Origin: Jiangella endophytica
GTDB lineage: Bacteria > Actinomycetota > Actinomycetes > Jiangellales > Jiangellaceae
DNA length: 64,000 nt
Assembly: GCF_003427025.1 (NCBI RefSeq)
Contig: NZ_QVAI01000024.1
Coordinates: 1-64,000, forward strand
Direction: 5' to 3'
Shown: positions 1-8,154 of the stretch, piece by piece
How the letters are laid out: every line of letters starts with the position of its first letter
How positions within the stretch are numbered: position 1 is the stretch's first letter
The notes under the pieces: model-generated
Seen by the model: the letters and a program-made list of their open reading frames with translations, nothing else
Databases searched by the model: none
What the model was told of the DNA's origin: nothing
Program-made: the position numbers and the translations under genes

Positions 1-204
1 CATGCCGTCGGAGTCGTAGTCCTGCCAGATGGTGCCGGTGATCGGGTCACCAACCGCCGCCTGCGCCGGCAGCGTCGACGTGCCGGCGGCGCCGAGCACG
101 GAACCGACGAGGCCCAGCGCGACCAGACCTCCCATCGCTGCGCGGGCGCGTTTCGGGCGGTGCTGGAGCGGTCGGCCGTGGCCTCGTTCCTGGAGCAGTC
201 TCAC
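1..204 (-). CDS. Secreted protein with SdrD/Cna-B-like start (partial)
   Basis: Only the first 68 codons are in the window; the gene runs off the left edge. The GTG start follows a good ribosome binding site (GGAGGACCCCCT). Residues 1-50 form a long Sec-type signal: a basic stretch (RPKRARAAM), a hydrophobic core (GGLVALGLVGSVLGAAG) and a likely cleavage after PAQA. The mature start reads ITGTIWQDYDSDGM, which resembles the first strand and calcium-binding D-x-D-G loop of SdrD B-like / Cna-B repeats of actinobacterial surface proteins. The domain assignment rests on that short stretch, so the full function is unknown. Confidence 0.7.
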   Translation of the reverse strand, partial: MRLLQERGHGRPLQHRPKRARAAMGGLVALGLVGSVLGAAGTSTLPAQAAVGDPITGTIWQDYDSDGM

Positions 205-422
205 AGGGGGTCCTCCGTCGCTGTCGTACAACTGCGGTTGCACATCTCGCGCCGCCGGGTGCCCATGGACCGGGGGTACAAGAGGGCGCTGACCATGAAG
301 AGTCGGTTCGCATGCCGTTCAGCACGCGATGTGATGCAGCTCACGTTTGGACCCGGAACTTTGCCACCGGAGTGTCCGAAATGCCAGGTGAGCGGGTCGC
401 GGCCATGCCTACACTCGGCCCC

Positions 423-1244
423 ATGACCACATCCGGCCGGCCTCCGACCGGTCCGTCCCCACGTCGGCTCCGACGTCTCGCGGCGCTCGCCGCGGTCGCC
501 GTCCTCGCCCTCACCGGGTGCTCCGGCGACGACGATCCGGACGCCGGAGCGAGCCCGCCCGCGTCCGGCGAGGGGCCGCGGCCGCTGACGGGCGACGAGG
601 CCCAGCGGCTGTCGATGATGCGGTACACGAACTACACAGACGGCGTCCGCGCGGTCCGGTTCGAGGTGGTCGACAACGGCCGCACGTTCAGCGTCGACGG
701 CTGGGCCGACTTCACCCGGCACGTCGGCTATGCGCACATCGGCCAGGACGGCGGCGACCCGGAGCTGGTGGCGTGGACGCTGTCGCAGATCACCTCGCAC
801 GCGCCGGTCGGACCGGCCTCGGACGACGGTCCTCCGCTGCCGCCGCCCGACGACGCCGCGTGGACGTCGTCGACCCTGGCACCGGAGCAGTCCCGGCTGC
901 ACGCCGCACTGGCGCTGGTCTTCCAGGCCGGCAGCGAACGGCCGGACAACCCGCTGCTGCTGCAGCAGACGGACGCGCGCTGGCTTCGCTCCGACGAGGT
1001 CGACGGCGTGCGGGTCGACGTCGTCGCCGGGCCGACCGCCGACCGCGTCTACGATCCCGCGACCGCCACGGCGGCGGCCGACGGCAGCGACGCGACCGTG
1101 CGGTACTGGTTCGACGAGCAGAGCCGGCTGCTGCGGCTGGAGACCCGGCTGGGCGGCGCGGGCGAGTGGACCGCCGTGGACTTCTCCGACGCGCCGGGGG
1201 TCGACTTCGCCGGTGCGTTCCTCACGACCACGGCGAGCGGCTGA
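423..1244 (+). CDS. Secreted lipoprotein of unknown function
   Basis: 273 residues. A basic N-terminus and hydrophobic core end in the lipobox LTGC (Cys about residue 33), followed by an Asp/Gly/Ser-rich linker, so it is a membrane-anchored lipoprotein. No family is recognised with certainty; the body (VEVVDNGRTFSVDGWADF and onward) looks beta-rich, as in LppX/LprG-type carrier lipoproteins, but this is only an impression. An alternative ATG at 405 has a better-placed AGGTGAG. The stop overlaps the start of the DyP peroxidase gene (TGATG), so the two are co-translated and may act together outside the membrane. Confidence 0.75.
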   Translation: MTTSGRPPTGPSPRRLRRLAALAAVAVLALTGCSGDDDPDAGASPPASGEGPRPLTGDEAQRLSMMRYTNYTDGVRAVRFEVVDNGRTFSVDGWADFTRHVGYAHIGQDGGDPELVAWTLSQITSHAPVGPASDDGPPLPPPDDAAWTSSTLAPEQSRLHAALALVFQAGSERPDNPLLLQQTDARWLRSDEVDGVRVDVVAGPTADRVYDPATATAAADGSDATVRYWFDEQSRLLRLETRLGGAGEWTAVDFSDAPGVDFAGAFLTTTASG

Positions 1245-2494
1245 TGAGCGAGCCGGCCACCGAATCCACCGCCGACGAGCAGCCGCCCGGCCGCACCCGG
1301 CGCCGTGATCTGCTGCGCGGGCTGGCCGCCGCCGGTGCCGCCGCGGGCTTCGCGGGCGCCGCCGGCCTCGCCGCCGGACGCGCGACCGCCGACGACGAGC
1401 GACGCGCAGCCGCCACGCCCGAGGACGATGCCGACACGGTCGCGCAGGCCGCCGGACGCCCCGACGCCGTCGACGCCATGGGCGCCCACCAGGCCGGCAT
1501 CGCCCGTCCGGACACCCCGCAGCCGCACGGCCTGCTGCTGGTCCTCGACCTCGCGGCGGCGCCGTCGCCCACCGCGCCGTTCCGCGACGCCGTCCGGGCC
1601 CTGTGCGCGCGGCTGGGCACGGCGATCCTCGACCTCACCGGCGAGCGAGCGGCCGAGGCCGGGCTGCTGGACGGCCCGGGCGACCTCACCGTGACGGTCG
1701 GGCTCGGGCCGCGGGTGATCGCGGCGTTCGGGGCCGGCCTGCCCGGCGCCGAGCCGCTGCCGGCGTTCGCCCGCGACACCGCCGTGCCGCCCGAACGGAC
1801 CGGCGGCGACCTGCTGATCGCCGTCTACGCGAGCGACCCGAACGACGTCCACCGGGCGGCGTCGTGGCTGTCCGAGCGGGCCGCGCCGGACGCCGTCCCG
1901 CGGTGGTCGCAGCGCGGTTTCCGGGCGCCGGGCACCGGCACCATCGCGCGCAACCCGCTCGGCTTCCACGACGGCGTCATCGTCCCGCAGGACGCCGCTG
2001 AGCAGGACGAACACGTGTGGATCGCCGACGGCCCACTGGCCGGCGGCAGCATCTGCGTCGTCCGCCGGCTCCGGCTGGACGTCGCCGGGTTCACCGCCGA
2101 GCCGGTCGAGCGTCAGGAGGCCGTCATCGGCCGGCAGCGCAACGACGGCTCCCCACTGTCCGGAGGCGGCCCCACCGGCGAGGTCGACCTGCTCGCGAAG
2201 ACACCCGACGGCCAGTACGTCACGCCGGCGCGGTCGCACGTGCGGGCCGCGCACCCGTCAGTCACCGGCAGCGCGTTGATGCTGCGCCGTGGCTACGCCT
2301 TCGACGACGGCGCGTCCGACGCCGGACTGCTGTTCGTCTGCTTCCAGCGCGACCTGCGGACCTTCGTCCAGACCCAGTTCCGCCTCGACGAGGTCGACGA
2401 CCTGGGCGAGTACGTGACGCCGACCGGCAGCGCGACCTTCCTCGTCCTCCCCGGCTTCGACGCCGGCCGTCCCCTGGGCGTCACCCTGCCGTGA
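1244..2494 (+). CDS. Tat-exported Dyp-type heme peroxidase
   Basis: 416 residues. The N-terminus carries a twin-arginine signal (RTRRRDLLRGLAAAG) ending in an Ala-rich core. The body fits DyP peroxidases of the EfeB type: the distal heme motif GFHDG (N-P-L-G-F-H-D-G), the proximal-histidine region VRAAHPSV, and the C-terminal LLFVCFQRDLRTFVQTQ segment. The family oxidises dyes, phenols or porphyrins with peroxide, or removes iron from heme, outside the cell. The start overlaps the preceding lipoprotein stop by one base. No EfeU or EfeO partner is next to it, so iron uptake is not implied. Its 3' end overlaps the convergent downstream gene by 14 bases. Confidence 0.92.
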   Translation: MSEPATESTADEQPPGRTRRRDLLRGLAAAGAAAGFAGAAGLAAGRATADDERRAAATPEDDADTVAQAAGRPDAVDAMGAHQAGIARPDTPQPHGLLLVLDLAAAPSPTAPFRDAVRALCARLGTAILDLTGERAAEAGLLDGPGDLTVTVGLGPRVIAAFGAGLPGAEPLPAFARDTAVPPERTGGDLLIAVYASDPNDVHRAASWLSERAAPDAVPRWSQRGFRAPGTGTIARNPLGFHDGVIVPQDAAEQDEHVWIADGPLAGGSICVVRRLRLDVAGFTAEPVERQEAVIGRQRNDGSPLSGGGPTGEVDLLAKTPDGQYVTPARSHVRAAHPSVTGSALMLRRGYAFDDGASDAGLLFVCFQRDLRTFVQTQFRLDEVDDLGEYVTPTGSATFLVLPGFDAGRPLGVTLP

Positions 2495-3086
2495 CGCGGT
2501 CCTCGACCGGGCGGCCGTAGTCGACCGCGTCGAGGACGGCCTGCGGGGCACGGTCCAGGATCTCGGCGTCGGGCCGGGCGCCGAGCGCGTCGTTCACCGT
2601 CGAGAAGGCGACCCGCAGCGCGCAGAACAGGGTGATCGGGAAGATCTCGCCGTCGGTCCAGCCGGCGTCGCGCAGCCCCTGCACGTCGCGCTGAGCGGTG
2701 CCGTTCGGGTCGCGGACCACCTTGCGCGCCCATGCCGCCATCGCCCGTTCCTTCGCGGTCAGACCGTCGTCGCGGCCGGTGAGGACGGCGGCCGCGGTGT
2801 CGGGGTCGGCCTCGCCGGCCAGCCGGGTGCCCCACACCAGCGAGCAGACGGAGTCGCCGAGAGCCGATGCGGTGGCGCCGACCAGGATGCCGCGCTGCCG
2901 GAACGTCATCGCGTTGCCCTCCCACACGTGGGTGATCAGATCGAAGAGCAGCTCGTGCGCCTCCGGCCCGTACGCCCACAGCCGCGACACGTTCATGACG
3001 TAGCCGTCCTCGGCCAGGTCCTGCGCGTAGAGGCGCTGTGCCGCGGGCGAGTCCGGTGCGTCGCCGAGGAAGTGCGGGCTGGTCAT
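2481..3086 (-). CDS. Carboxymuconolactone decarboxylase / AhpD-like protein
   Basis: 201 residues, all-helical and of the CMD/AhpD fold (peroxidase-related subfamily; QRGILVGATASALGDSV... and the second half ITLFCALRVAFSTVNDALG). AhpD enzymes use a Cys-x-x-Cys pair and a His; here the region reads D78-S-V-C81-S-L-V-W, so only one Cys is present and the His is absent. A classical disulfide peroxidase function is therefore doubtful. The ATG overlaps the stop of the upstream BTAD regulator (ATGA), so this is probably the regulator's co-translated partner. Confidence 0.8.
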   Translation of the reverse strand: MTSPHFLGDAPDSPAAQRLYAQDLAEDGYVMNVSRLWAYGPEAHELLFDLITHVWEGNAMTFRQRGILVGATASALGDSVCSLVWGTRLAGEADPDTAAAVLTGRDDGLTAKERAMAAWARKVVRDPNGTAQRDVQGLRDAGWTDGEIFPITLFCALRVAFSTVNDALGARPDAEILDRAPQAVLDAVDYGRPVEDRVTAG

Positions 3087-4903
3087 CGTGCCACCTTCGG
3101 TCGGTCGGGATCGTCGATCAGGACGGTCAGGGCAGGGTTGTCGACGTCGGCGGCGAGCACGCGGGCGGTCGCCAGCGCGCCGCCGTCACCGAGCCGGTGC
3201 CGATGCAGTTGCGCACGGACCACCAGCTCGCGCATGCCGCCGCGCGCGGCCAGGGTGCCGAGCGACGCGACCAGCGGCCGGGCCAGGTCGGCGTCGCCGC
3301 GGTCGAGGGCCGCGCCGATCGCGGTGTCGAGCACGTGACCCTGCATCCAGTGGTAGCGGTCGGTGGTGCGGTTGCAGCGGACGGTCGCCTCGGTCAGCCA
3401 CTCCGCCGCCGCCCGCTGGTCGCCACGGCCGGCGCTGACGAGGGCGAGCCCGCGCGCCGCGAAGCCCTCCCAGCACGGGTCGCCGACCTGGCAGCCGAGC
3501 ACCCACGACTGCTCGTAGGCGTCGGCGGCCGTGGCGACCTCGCCGTTGCGCAGGTCCACCTCCGCGCGCAGCGCCTGCGGCCACGGCAAGAACGCCAGCC
3601 AGCGCTGCTCGTGGACGATGCGCAGCGACCGGTCCGCGGCGACTGCCGCCTCATGCCGTTCGTCGCGCAGCAGGTGCGCCCGGGCCAGGATCGACAGCGA
3701 CCATGCCTCCTGCCGGTCGTCGCCGGCCGTGCGGGCGCGGTCGATCGAGTCCATCAGGTAGGTGAACGTCGCCGGATAGTCGCCCTCGTCGGAGGCGTTC
3801 TGGCCGCGGACACCCAGGATCGCGGCCAGCTCGGCGTCGGTCTCGGCCAGGTCCTGGGCACGCGACAACCAGCCCTGGGCAGCCGTCCGGCGTCCCGCCT
3901 GCACCTCGACGTAGCCCAGCTCGCGGTTGGCGGTGACGACCGTGGCGCGGTCACCGGCCGCCGTCGCGAACCGCAGCGCCTCCTGCAGGACCAGCGCGCC
4001 CTCCTCGTCGCGGCCGCGGACGGCGTGCACCAGCGCGCCGCCGAGCGCCGTCAGCGTCCGCGCGTGCAGCTGCGGATCCCGGCAGCGGGCCGCCTCGGCG
4101 ACCGCCCGGCGCAGGCACTGGATGCCCGGGTCGACGGCGCCCGCGACGATCGCCGCACGGCCCGCGTCGAGCTGGCTCAACGCCGCCGCCCGGCCGCTCA
4201 GCGCCGGGGTCCGGGGCGAGTCCGACGCGGCCGACGCGGCCTCCGTCAGCGCCACCGACGCCTCGATGCCCAGTTCACGCATGAGCACGTCGCGCCCGGC
4301 CGCGACCTGCCGCTGCGCCGCCGTCCGGTCGCCGGCCATCGCCAGGCTGCGGACCAGCAGCTCGTGGTTGCCCTCCTCGAGCGGGTTCAGCTCGACCACC
4401 CGCGCGGCGTACGGGACGGCGTCAGCGGCGCGCCCGCCGGCCAGCAGCGCGACTGCCGTCTGCCGCAGCCGCGTCTCGATCTGCGCCGACACCCGGTGCC
4501 GTTCGACCGCGAGCCACGACTCCACCTCCGGGCAGGACGCGACATGGACGCCCTCGAGCAGCTCGTGACCGGCGCTCAGCAGCGGCGCCGGGTCGGCCAG
4601 CTCGTCGACCAGCCGCCGGGCGTCGACGGCGTCGTCGCGCAGGGCGCCGCGCGACACCGGGTCGCCGGTGAGCACGTCGGACCGGCCGAGCGTGCGGCGC
4701 AGCTCCGCGAGCGTCCAGCGCAACGCGCCGAGCGGATCCTCGGCGTCGGCGAAGAACAGCTCGGCCAGCCGCTGCCGGCTCGGCGGGCGGTCGGCGAGCA
4801 GGACGTAGGCCAGCAGCACCCATGCCTTCCGGCCTCGGGGCGCGCGCACCGGCCGGCCGTCGCGTTCGATGGCCGGCGGACCCAGAAGCCGGATCGTCCC
4901 CAT
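3083..4903 (-). CDS. BTAD/TPR transcriptional regulator (SARP/AfsR-like)
   Basis: 606 residues. Residues 1-95 form a winged-helix DNA-binding domain (MGTIRLLGPPAIERDGRPV, typical of OmpR-like SARP heads); about 100-240 is the bacterial transcriptional activation domain (EGVHVASCPEVESWLAVER and AARVVELNPLEEGNHELLVR are characteristic); the remaining 350 residues are helical TPR-like repeats. No NB-ARC ATPase is present. I chose the ATG at 4903, after a GGGGGG ribosome binding site, over the in-frame start 99 bases upstream. It is translationally coupled to the CMD-like gene and diverges from idi across about 260 bases. Confidence 0.88.
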   Translation of the reverse strand: MGTIRLLGPPAIERDGRPVRAPRGRKAWVLLAYVLLADRPPSRQRLAELFFADAEDPLGALRWTLAELRRTLGRSDVLTGDPVSRGALRDDAVDARRLVDELADPAPLLSAGHELLEGVHVASCPEVESWLAVERHRVSAQIETRLRQTAVALLAGGRAADAVPYAARVVELNPLEEGNHELLVRSLAMAGDRTAAQRQVAAGRDVLMRELGIEASVALTEAASAASDSPRTPALSGRAAALSQLDAGRAAIVAGAVDPGIQCLRRAVAEAARCRDPQLHARTLTALGGALVHAVRGRDEEGALVLQEALRFATAAGDRATVVTANRELGYVEVQAGRRTAAQGWLSRAQDLAETDAELAAILGVRGQNASDEGDYPATFTYLMDSIDRARTAGDDRQEAWSLSILARAHLLRDERHEAAVAADRSLRIVHEQRWLAFLPWPQALRAEVDLRNGEVATAADAYEQSWVLGCQVGDPCWEGFAARGLALVSAGRGDQRAAAEWLTEATVRCNRTTDRYHWMQGHVLDTAIGAALDRGDADLARPLVASLGTLAARGGMRELVVRAQLHRHRLGDGGALATARVLAADVDNPALTVLIDDPDRPKVAR

Positions 4904-5162
4904 GCGATACCCCCCGCTGGGTCGATTGTGACCACGAAAGGTGGGTCGCGGAACGGTTGGCGGCCCGACTTTTCGTGGCCGGACCGCCTGCTGGGTGCTC
5001 ACGGTGATCGTCCCCCGATGATCCGTGTGACGCGTTCACCGCAGAACGATCAGGCACCGGCGTGTGAACCCGCGTGTGACGGCGATTGCCCTGGAGCGGC
5101 CGTCTGAGGCATCCTGCTCGGACACACTTTCGACGGCGTTGTGCGAAAGGGGGACGGGCGCG

Positions 5163-5765
5163 ATGGCAGAGACACTGGTCGGCGAACGGGTCGTGCTGCT
5201 GGACCCGGCCGGCGCCGCCGTCGGCACGGCGCTGAAGAGCGAGGTCCACCACGTGGCGACGCCGCTGCACCTGGCGTTCTCGTGCTACGTATTCGACGCG
5301 GCCGGCTCACTGCTGGTCACGAAGCGGGCCGCCAGCAAGCCGACCTGGCCGGACGTGTGGACGAACTCGTTCTGCGGTCATCCGGGCCCGGCCGAGGACA
5401 TGGCGACGGCGCTGGCGCGGCGGGCGGCCGACGAGCTGACCATCCGGCTGGGCGACCTGCGCCCCGTCCTGCCCCGGTTCCGCTATCGCGCGGTGATGCC
5501 CAACGGCGTCGTCGAGAACGAGGTCTGCCCGGTCTTCACCGCCACGACGGCCGACCCGCCCGAGCCGCACGACTCCGAGGTCGGCGCCCTGGAGTGGATC
5601 CCCTGGTCCATGTTCCGCGACGACGTCCTCGGCGGCCTGCGCGAGGTGTCGCCGTGGTGCGCGTTGCAGGTCGCCGAACTGGCCGCGCTGCCCGACGACC
5701 CGCTGTCCTGGCCCTCGGGCGACTGGGGCGCGCTGCCGCCGGCCGCCCTCGGCTCGGTCGCCTGA
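5163..5765 (+). CDS. idi: Isopentenyl-diphosphate delta-isomerase, type 1
   Basis: 200 residues, Nudix fold. It interconverts isopentenyl and dimethylallyl diphosphate, the entry step of terpenoid and quinone side-chain synthesis, in the cytoplasm. The catalytic cysteine lies in TNSFCGHPGP and the catalytic/metal glutamate in ENEVCPVF, both as in type 1 enzymes. The ATG follows AAAGGGGG at good spacing. It stands alone, without isoprenoid synthases in the window. Confidence 0.95.
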   Translation: MAETLVGERVVLLDPAGAAVGTALKSEVHHVATPLHLAFSCYVFDAAGSLLVTKRAASKPTWPDVWTNSFCGHPGPAEDMATALARRAADELTIRLGDLRPVLPRFRYRAVMPNGVVENEVCPVFTATTADPPEPHDSEVGALEWIPWSMFRDDVLGGLREVSPWCALQVAELAALPDDPLSWPSGDWGALPPAALGSVA

Positions 5766-5968
5766 CGACTCGCCGCGGGGCCGCGGTCAGCCGCGACCCG
5801 ACGCGGGGTCTACCGGCGCACACGCCGGACCGCTATGATGATCAGGTACGGCACGCCTTCCGGCTCGGCACCACCGATCCGGGAGGCTTTCGGCGTTTCT
5901 GGGCCCCTTTCGCACCCGCGCCGGTCCCCGCCGCCCGCCATCCACCGCCCACCCTCCGAGGGAGCAGC

Positions 5969-6463
5969 ATGTCCACGCCCGTCGTGCGCCCGGCCGGCGC
6001 CGCCGACCACGCCGTCCTCGAACGGCTCTGGCTGATGTTCCGCCACGACCTGTCCGAGTTCCAGGGCGGGCTGCCGAACCCCGGCGGCACGTTCCGCAGC
6101 GACCGCCTGACCGCCGCATTCACCGACCCCGATCGGCTGGCGTACCTGCTGACCAGCGACGACCGGCCGGTCGGGTTCGCCGTCGTCCGCGGCCTGGCGG
6201 CGCCGACGCGGGTGCTGAACAGCTTCTTCGTGGTCCGCGGGATGCGCCGCCACGGCGTGGGGCTGGCGGCCGTCCGCGACGTCGTGGGGCGGCACCCGGG
6301 CGCGTGGGAGGTCGCGTTCCAGGACACCAACGCCGGTGCGGTCCGGTTCTGGCGCCGGGTCGCGACGGCGGTTGCCGGGGCTCGGTGGACGGAGGAGCGG
6401 CGCGCGGTGCCGGGCCGGCCGGAGCTGCCGCCGGACGTCTGGATCTCGTTCGACGCGGGCTGA
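5969..6463 (+). CDS. GNAT family N-acetyltransferase
   Basis: 164 residues with the GNAT core: an acceptor-side N-terminus (VLERLWLMFRHDLSEF), strand beta-4 VGFAVVRG, and the acetyl-CoA loop region VVRGMRRHGVGLAAVRDVV standing in for Q/R-x-x-G-x-G/A. The C-terminus has AWEVAFQDTNAGAVRFWRRV, the usual helix-4/strand-6 pattern. The substrate is not predictable. The ATG follows GAGGGAGCAGC. Monocistronic, about 200 bases downstream of idi. Confidence 0.85.
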   Translation: MSTPVVRPAGAADHAVLERLWLMFRHDLSEFQGGLPNPGGTFRSDRLTAAFTDPDRLAYLLTSDDRPVGFAVVRGLAAPTRVLNSFFVVRGMRRHGVGLAAVRDVVGRHPGAWEVAFQDTNAGAVRFWRRVATAVAGARWTEERRAVPGRPELPPDVWISFDAG

Positions 6464-6490
6464 GCGGCCGCGCCAGGGCAGAATGCGACG

Positions 6491-7138
6491 ATGGTGACGA
6501 ACCAGGCCTCCGCGCCGACCCGCCTGACGCGCATGCCCGACAAGGCCGTCGACGATCTCGCCGCGCTGCACGACCTGCTCGACGAGGTCCTGCTGGGGCA
6601 CGTGGCGGTCGTGCTCGACGGGCATCCGGTCGCGTTCCCGACGGCCGTGGCCCGCGACGGCGAGCGGCTGCTGGTGCATGGCTCGACGGGCTCGTCGTGG
6701 CTGCGGGCGCTGAGCGGCGGCGCACCGGCGTCGGTCACCGTCACCGCCATGGACGCCGTCGTCGTCGCCCGGTCGGGGTTCGAGTCGTCGTTCCACTACC
6801 GCAGCGCGGTGCTGTTCGGCCGCTTCGCCGCCCTCGACGGCGGCGAGAAGGAGCGCACGCTCGACGTCCTGGTCGACCGCATCCTGCCGGGCCGTTCCGG
6901 TGAGCTGCGCCGCCCGACGAAGCGCGAGCTCGCCGCGACGCTGATTCTCGCGCTGCCCATCGCCGAGTGGTCGCTCAAGGTGTCGCGGCGCTGGCCCGAC
7001 GACCTCCCCGAGGACGTCGACGGGCCGGCGTGGGCGGGCGTGGTCCCACTGCGCGGCGGCTACGGCGCACCGGTCCCGGCGCCCGACCTCCGCGCCGGTG
7101 TCGCCGTCCCGCCGTCGGTGCGCGCGCTGTCTGACTGA
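6491..7138 (+). CDS. Pyridoxamine 5'-phosphate oxidase-like split-barrel protein
   Basis: 215 residues. The pattern LLGHVAVVLDGHPVAFPTAV...RLLVHGSTGSSWLRAL...SVTVTAMDAVVVARSGFESSFHYRSAVLFGRF is that of the Pyridox_ox_2 FMN/F420-binding split barrel, often annotated as flavin-nucleotide-binding or Nim-like proteins. Such proteins bind FMN or F420 and reduce diverse small molecules. No substrate can be given. The gene stands alone between GNAT and the LAGLIDADG gene. Confidence 0.82.
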   Translation: MVTNQASAPTRLTRMPDKAVDDLAALHDLLDEVLLGHVAVVLDGHPVAFPTAVARDGERLLVHGSTGSSWLRALSGGAPASVTVTAMDAVVVARSGFESSFHYRSAVLFGRFAALDGGEKERTLDVLVDRILPGRSGELRRPTKRELAATLILALPIAEWSLKVSRRWPDDLPEDVDGPAWAGVVPLRGGYGAPVPAPDLRAGVAVPPSVRALSD

Positions 7139-7278
7139 GCTCGGGCCGGCGGTCCACAGCGCCCCGCTGTCGCTGTCGACCCGGTCGAGGATCTGCGCTC
7201 ATCCGACAACTCCCGTGGGGGTCGAGCTCGCCCTCTGACCGGTCGACCTGCGCTGCTGCGGTCATCGCAGCTCCAAGC

Positions 7279-8121
7279 ATGGAAGTACTAGAATGGATCA
7301 TGTCGTATATCGACCCGACCAGGGACGACCACGCGTACTTCCTCGGCTTCTTCCAAACTGACGGACATCTCTACGCCGGTCGCGGACGCAAAGGTCGTGC
7401 GGCGATCGAGATCTCCGCACGCGACGTCGACATCTTGTACGCGTTCAGCGACCTGTTCCCAGACGTGCCGACCTCGGTCACGGAGCGGGTGCGTGCGACG
7501 AACTTCTCGCCCGGGTATCACTCTGTGGTCTGGGGCGCTCAGATACAAAGCTTCCGCGAGGAATTGATCGCACTCGGCGTTCCTGTCGGACGTAAGTCCG
7601 ACACCGTCCGACCTCCGACGGTCCCGTTCGATACCCGCGGGTACTTGAGGGGATTGATCGACGGAGACGGCAGCGTCGGATTCACAGGTACCGGACTGCC
7701 GTTCGTCTCGCTGACGACGGCGAGCGAGGCCATTGCGACGTTCTTCTGCGAGCAGGTGCTCGCCATTACCGGCGCCCGCCGTACTCCTCGACGGAACGGG
7801 CGCGATGGCGTCTTCGGGCCGATGGTTGCCAGCGATCCAGCCGCCGACCTGGCTGCGTGGCTGTATCCGCCCGGCTGCCTCGCGCTCGCACGGAAATCCG
7901 CAGCCGCTCAGGCGGTCGCGGCATGGCGGCGGCCAGCAGGAATGCGTGCGCGCCCCATGTCGAGGCGCGCGTGGACGCGAGAGGACGACGAGGTCGTGAG
8001 GTCGCACACGATCAAGAAGGCGGCAGAGTTGCTGGGCCGTACCGAGAAGTCGGTGAACATCCGCAGATGGCGACTCCGGCAGAGTCGACCGGAACCGGCT
8101 GTGGCGCCGAGGCCCAGGTGA
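7279..8121 (+). CDS. Free-standing LAGLIDADG-type protein with Myb/SANT-like tail
   Basis: 280 residues. Two LAGLIDADG helices are visible: YFLGFFQTDGHLY (residues 20-32) and GYLRGLIDGDGSVGF (121-135), each with the catalytic acidic residue (Asp28; Asp128 or Asp130). The C-terminus (about 229-266, RRAWTREDDEVVRSHTIKKA then LLGRTEKSVNIRRWRLR) looks like a Myb/SANT or HTH DNA-binding module. The family are homing endonucleases or their domesticated DNA-binding relatives. It is neither inside an intron nor fused to an intein. Base composition is slightly less GC-rich than its neighbours, consistent with acquisition. An ATG at 7300 is an alternative start. Confidence 0.78.
   Translation: MEVLEWIMSYIDPTRDDHAYFLGFFQTDGHLYAGRGRKGRAAIEISARDVDILYAFSDLFPDVPTSVTERVRATNFSPGYHSVVWGAQIQSFREELIALGVPVGRKSDTVRPPTVPFDTRGYLRGLIDGDGSVGFTGTGLPFVSLTTASEAIATFFCEQVLAITGARRTPRRNGRDGVFGPMVASDPAADLAAWLYPPGCLALARKSAAAQAVAAWRRPAGMRARPMSRRAWTREDDEVVRSHTIKKAAELLGRTEKSVNIRRWRLRQSRPEPAVAPRPR
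7289..7294 (+). promoter_or_regulatory. Possible -10 element for leaderless transcript
   Basis: TAGAAT sits six bases before the in-frame ATG at 7300, the spacing expected for a leaderless actinobacterial mRNA. No convincing -35 is seen and neither candidate start (7279, 7300) has a ribosome binding site. Confidence 0.35.
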
Positions 8122-8154
8122 GCGCGGGCGCCGGCGCCACGAAGTCACGGCCTC

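Noticed and set aside
3038-5107. 689-residue plus-strand frame
   Set aside because: Antisense shadow of the BTAD/TPR regulator; low-complexity Arg/Gly/Ala content.
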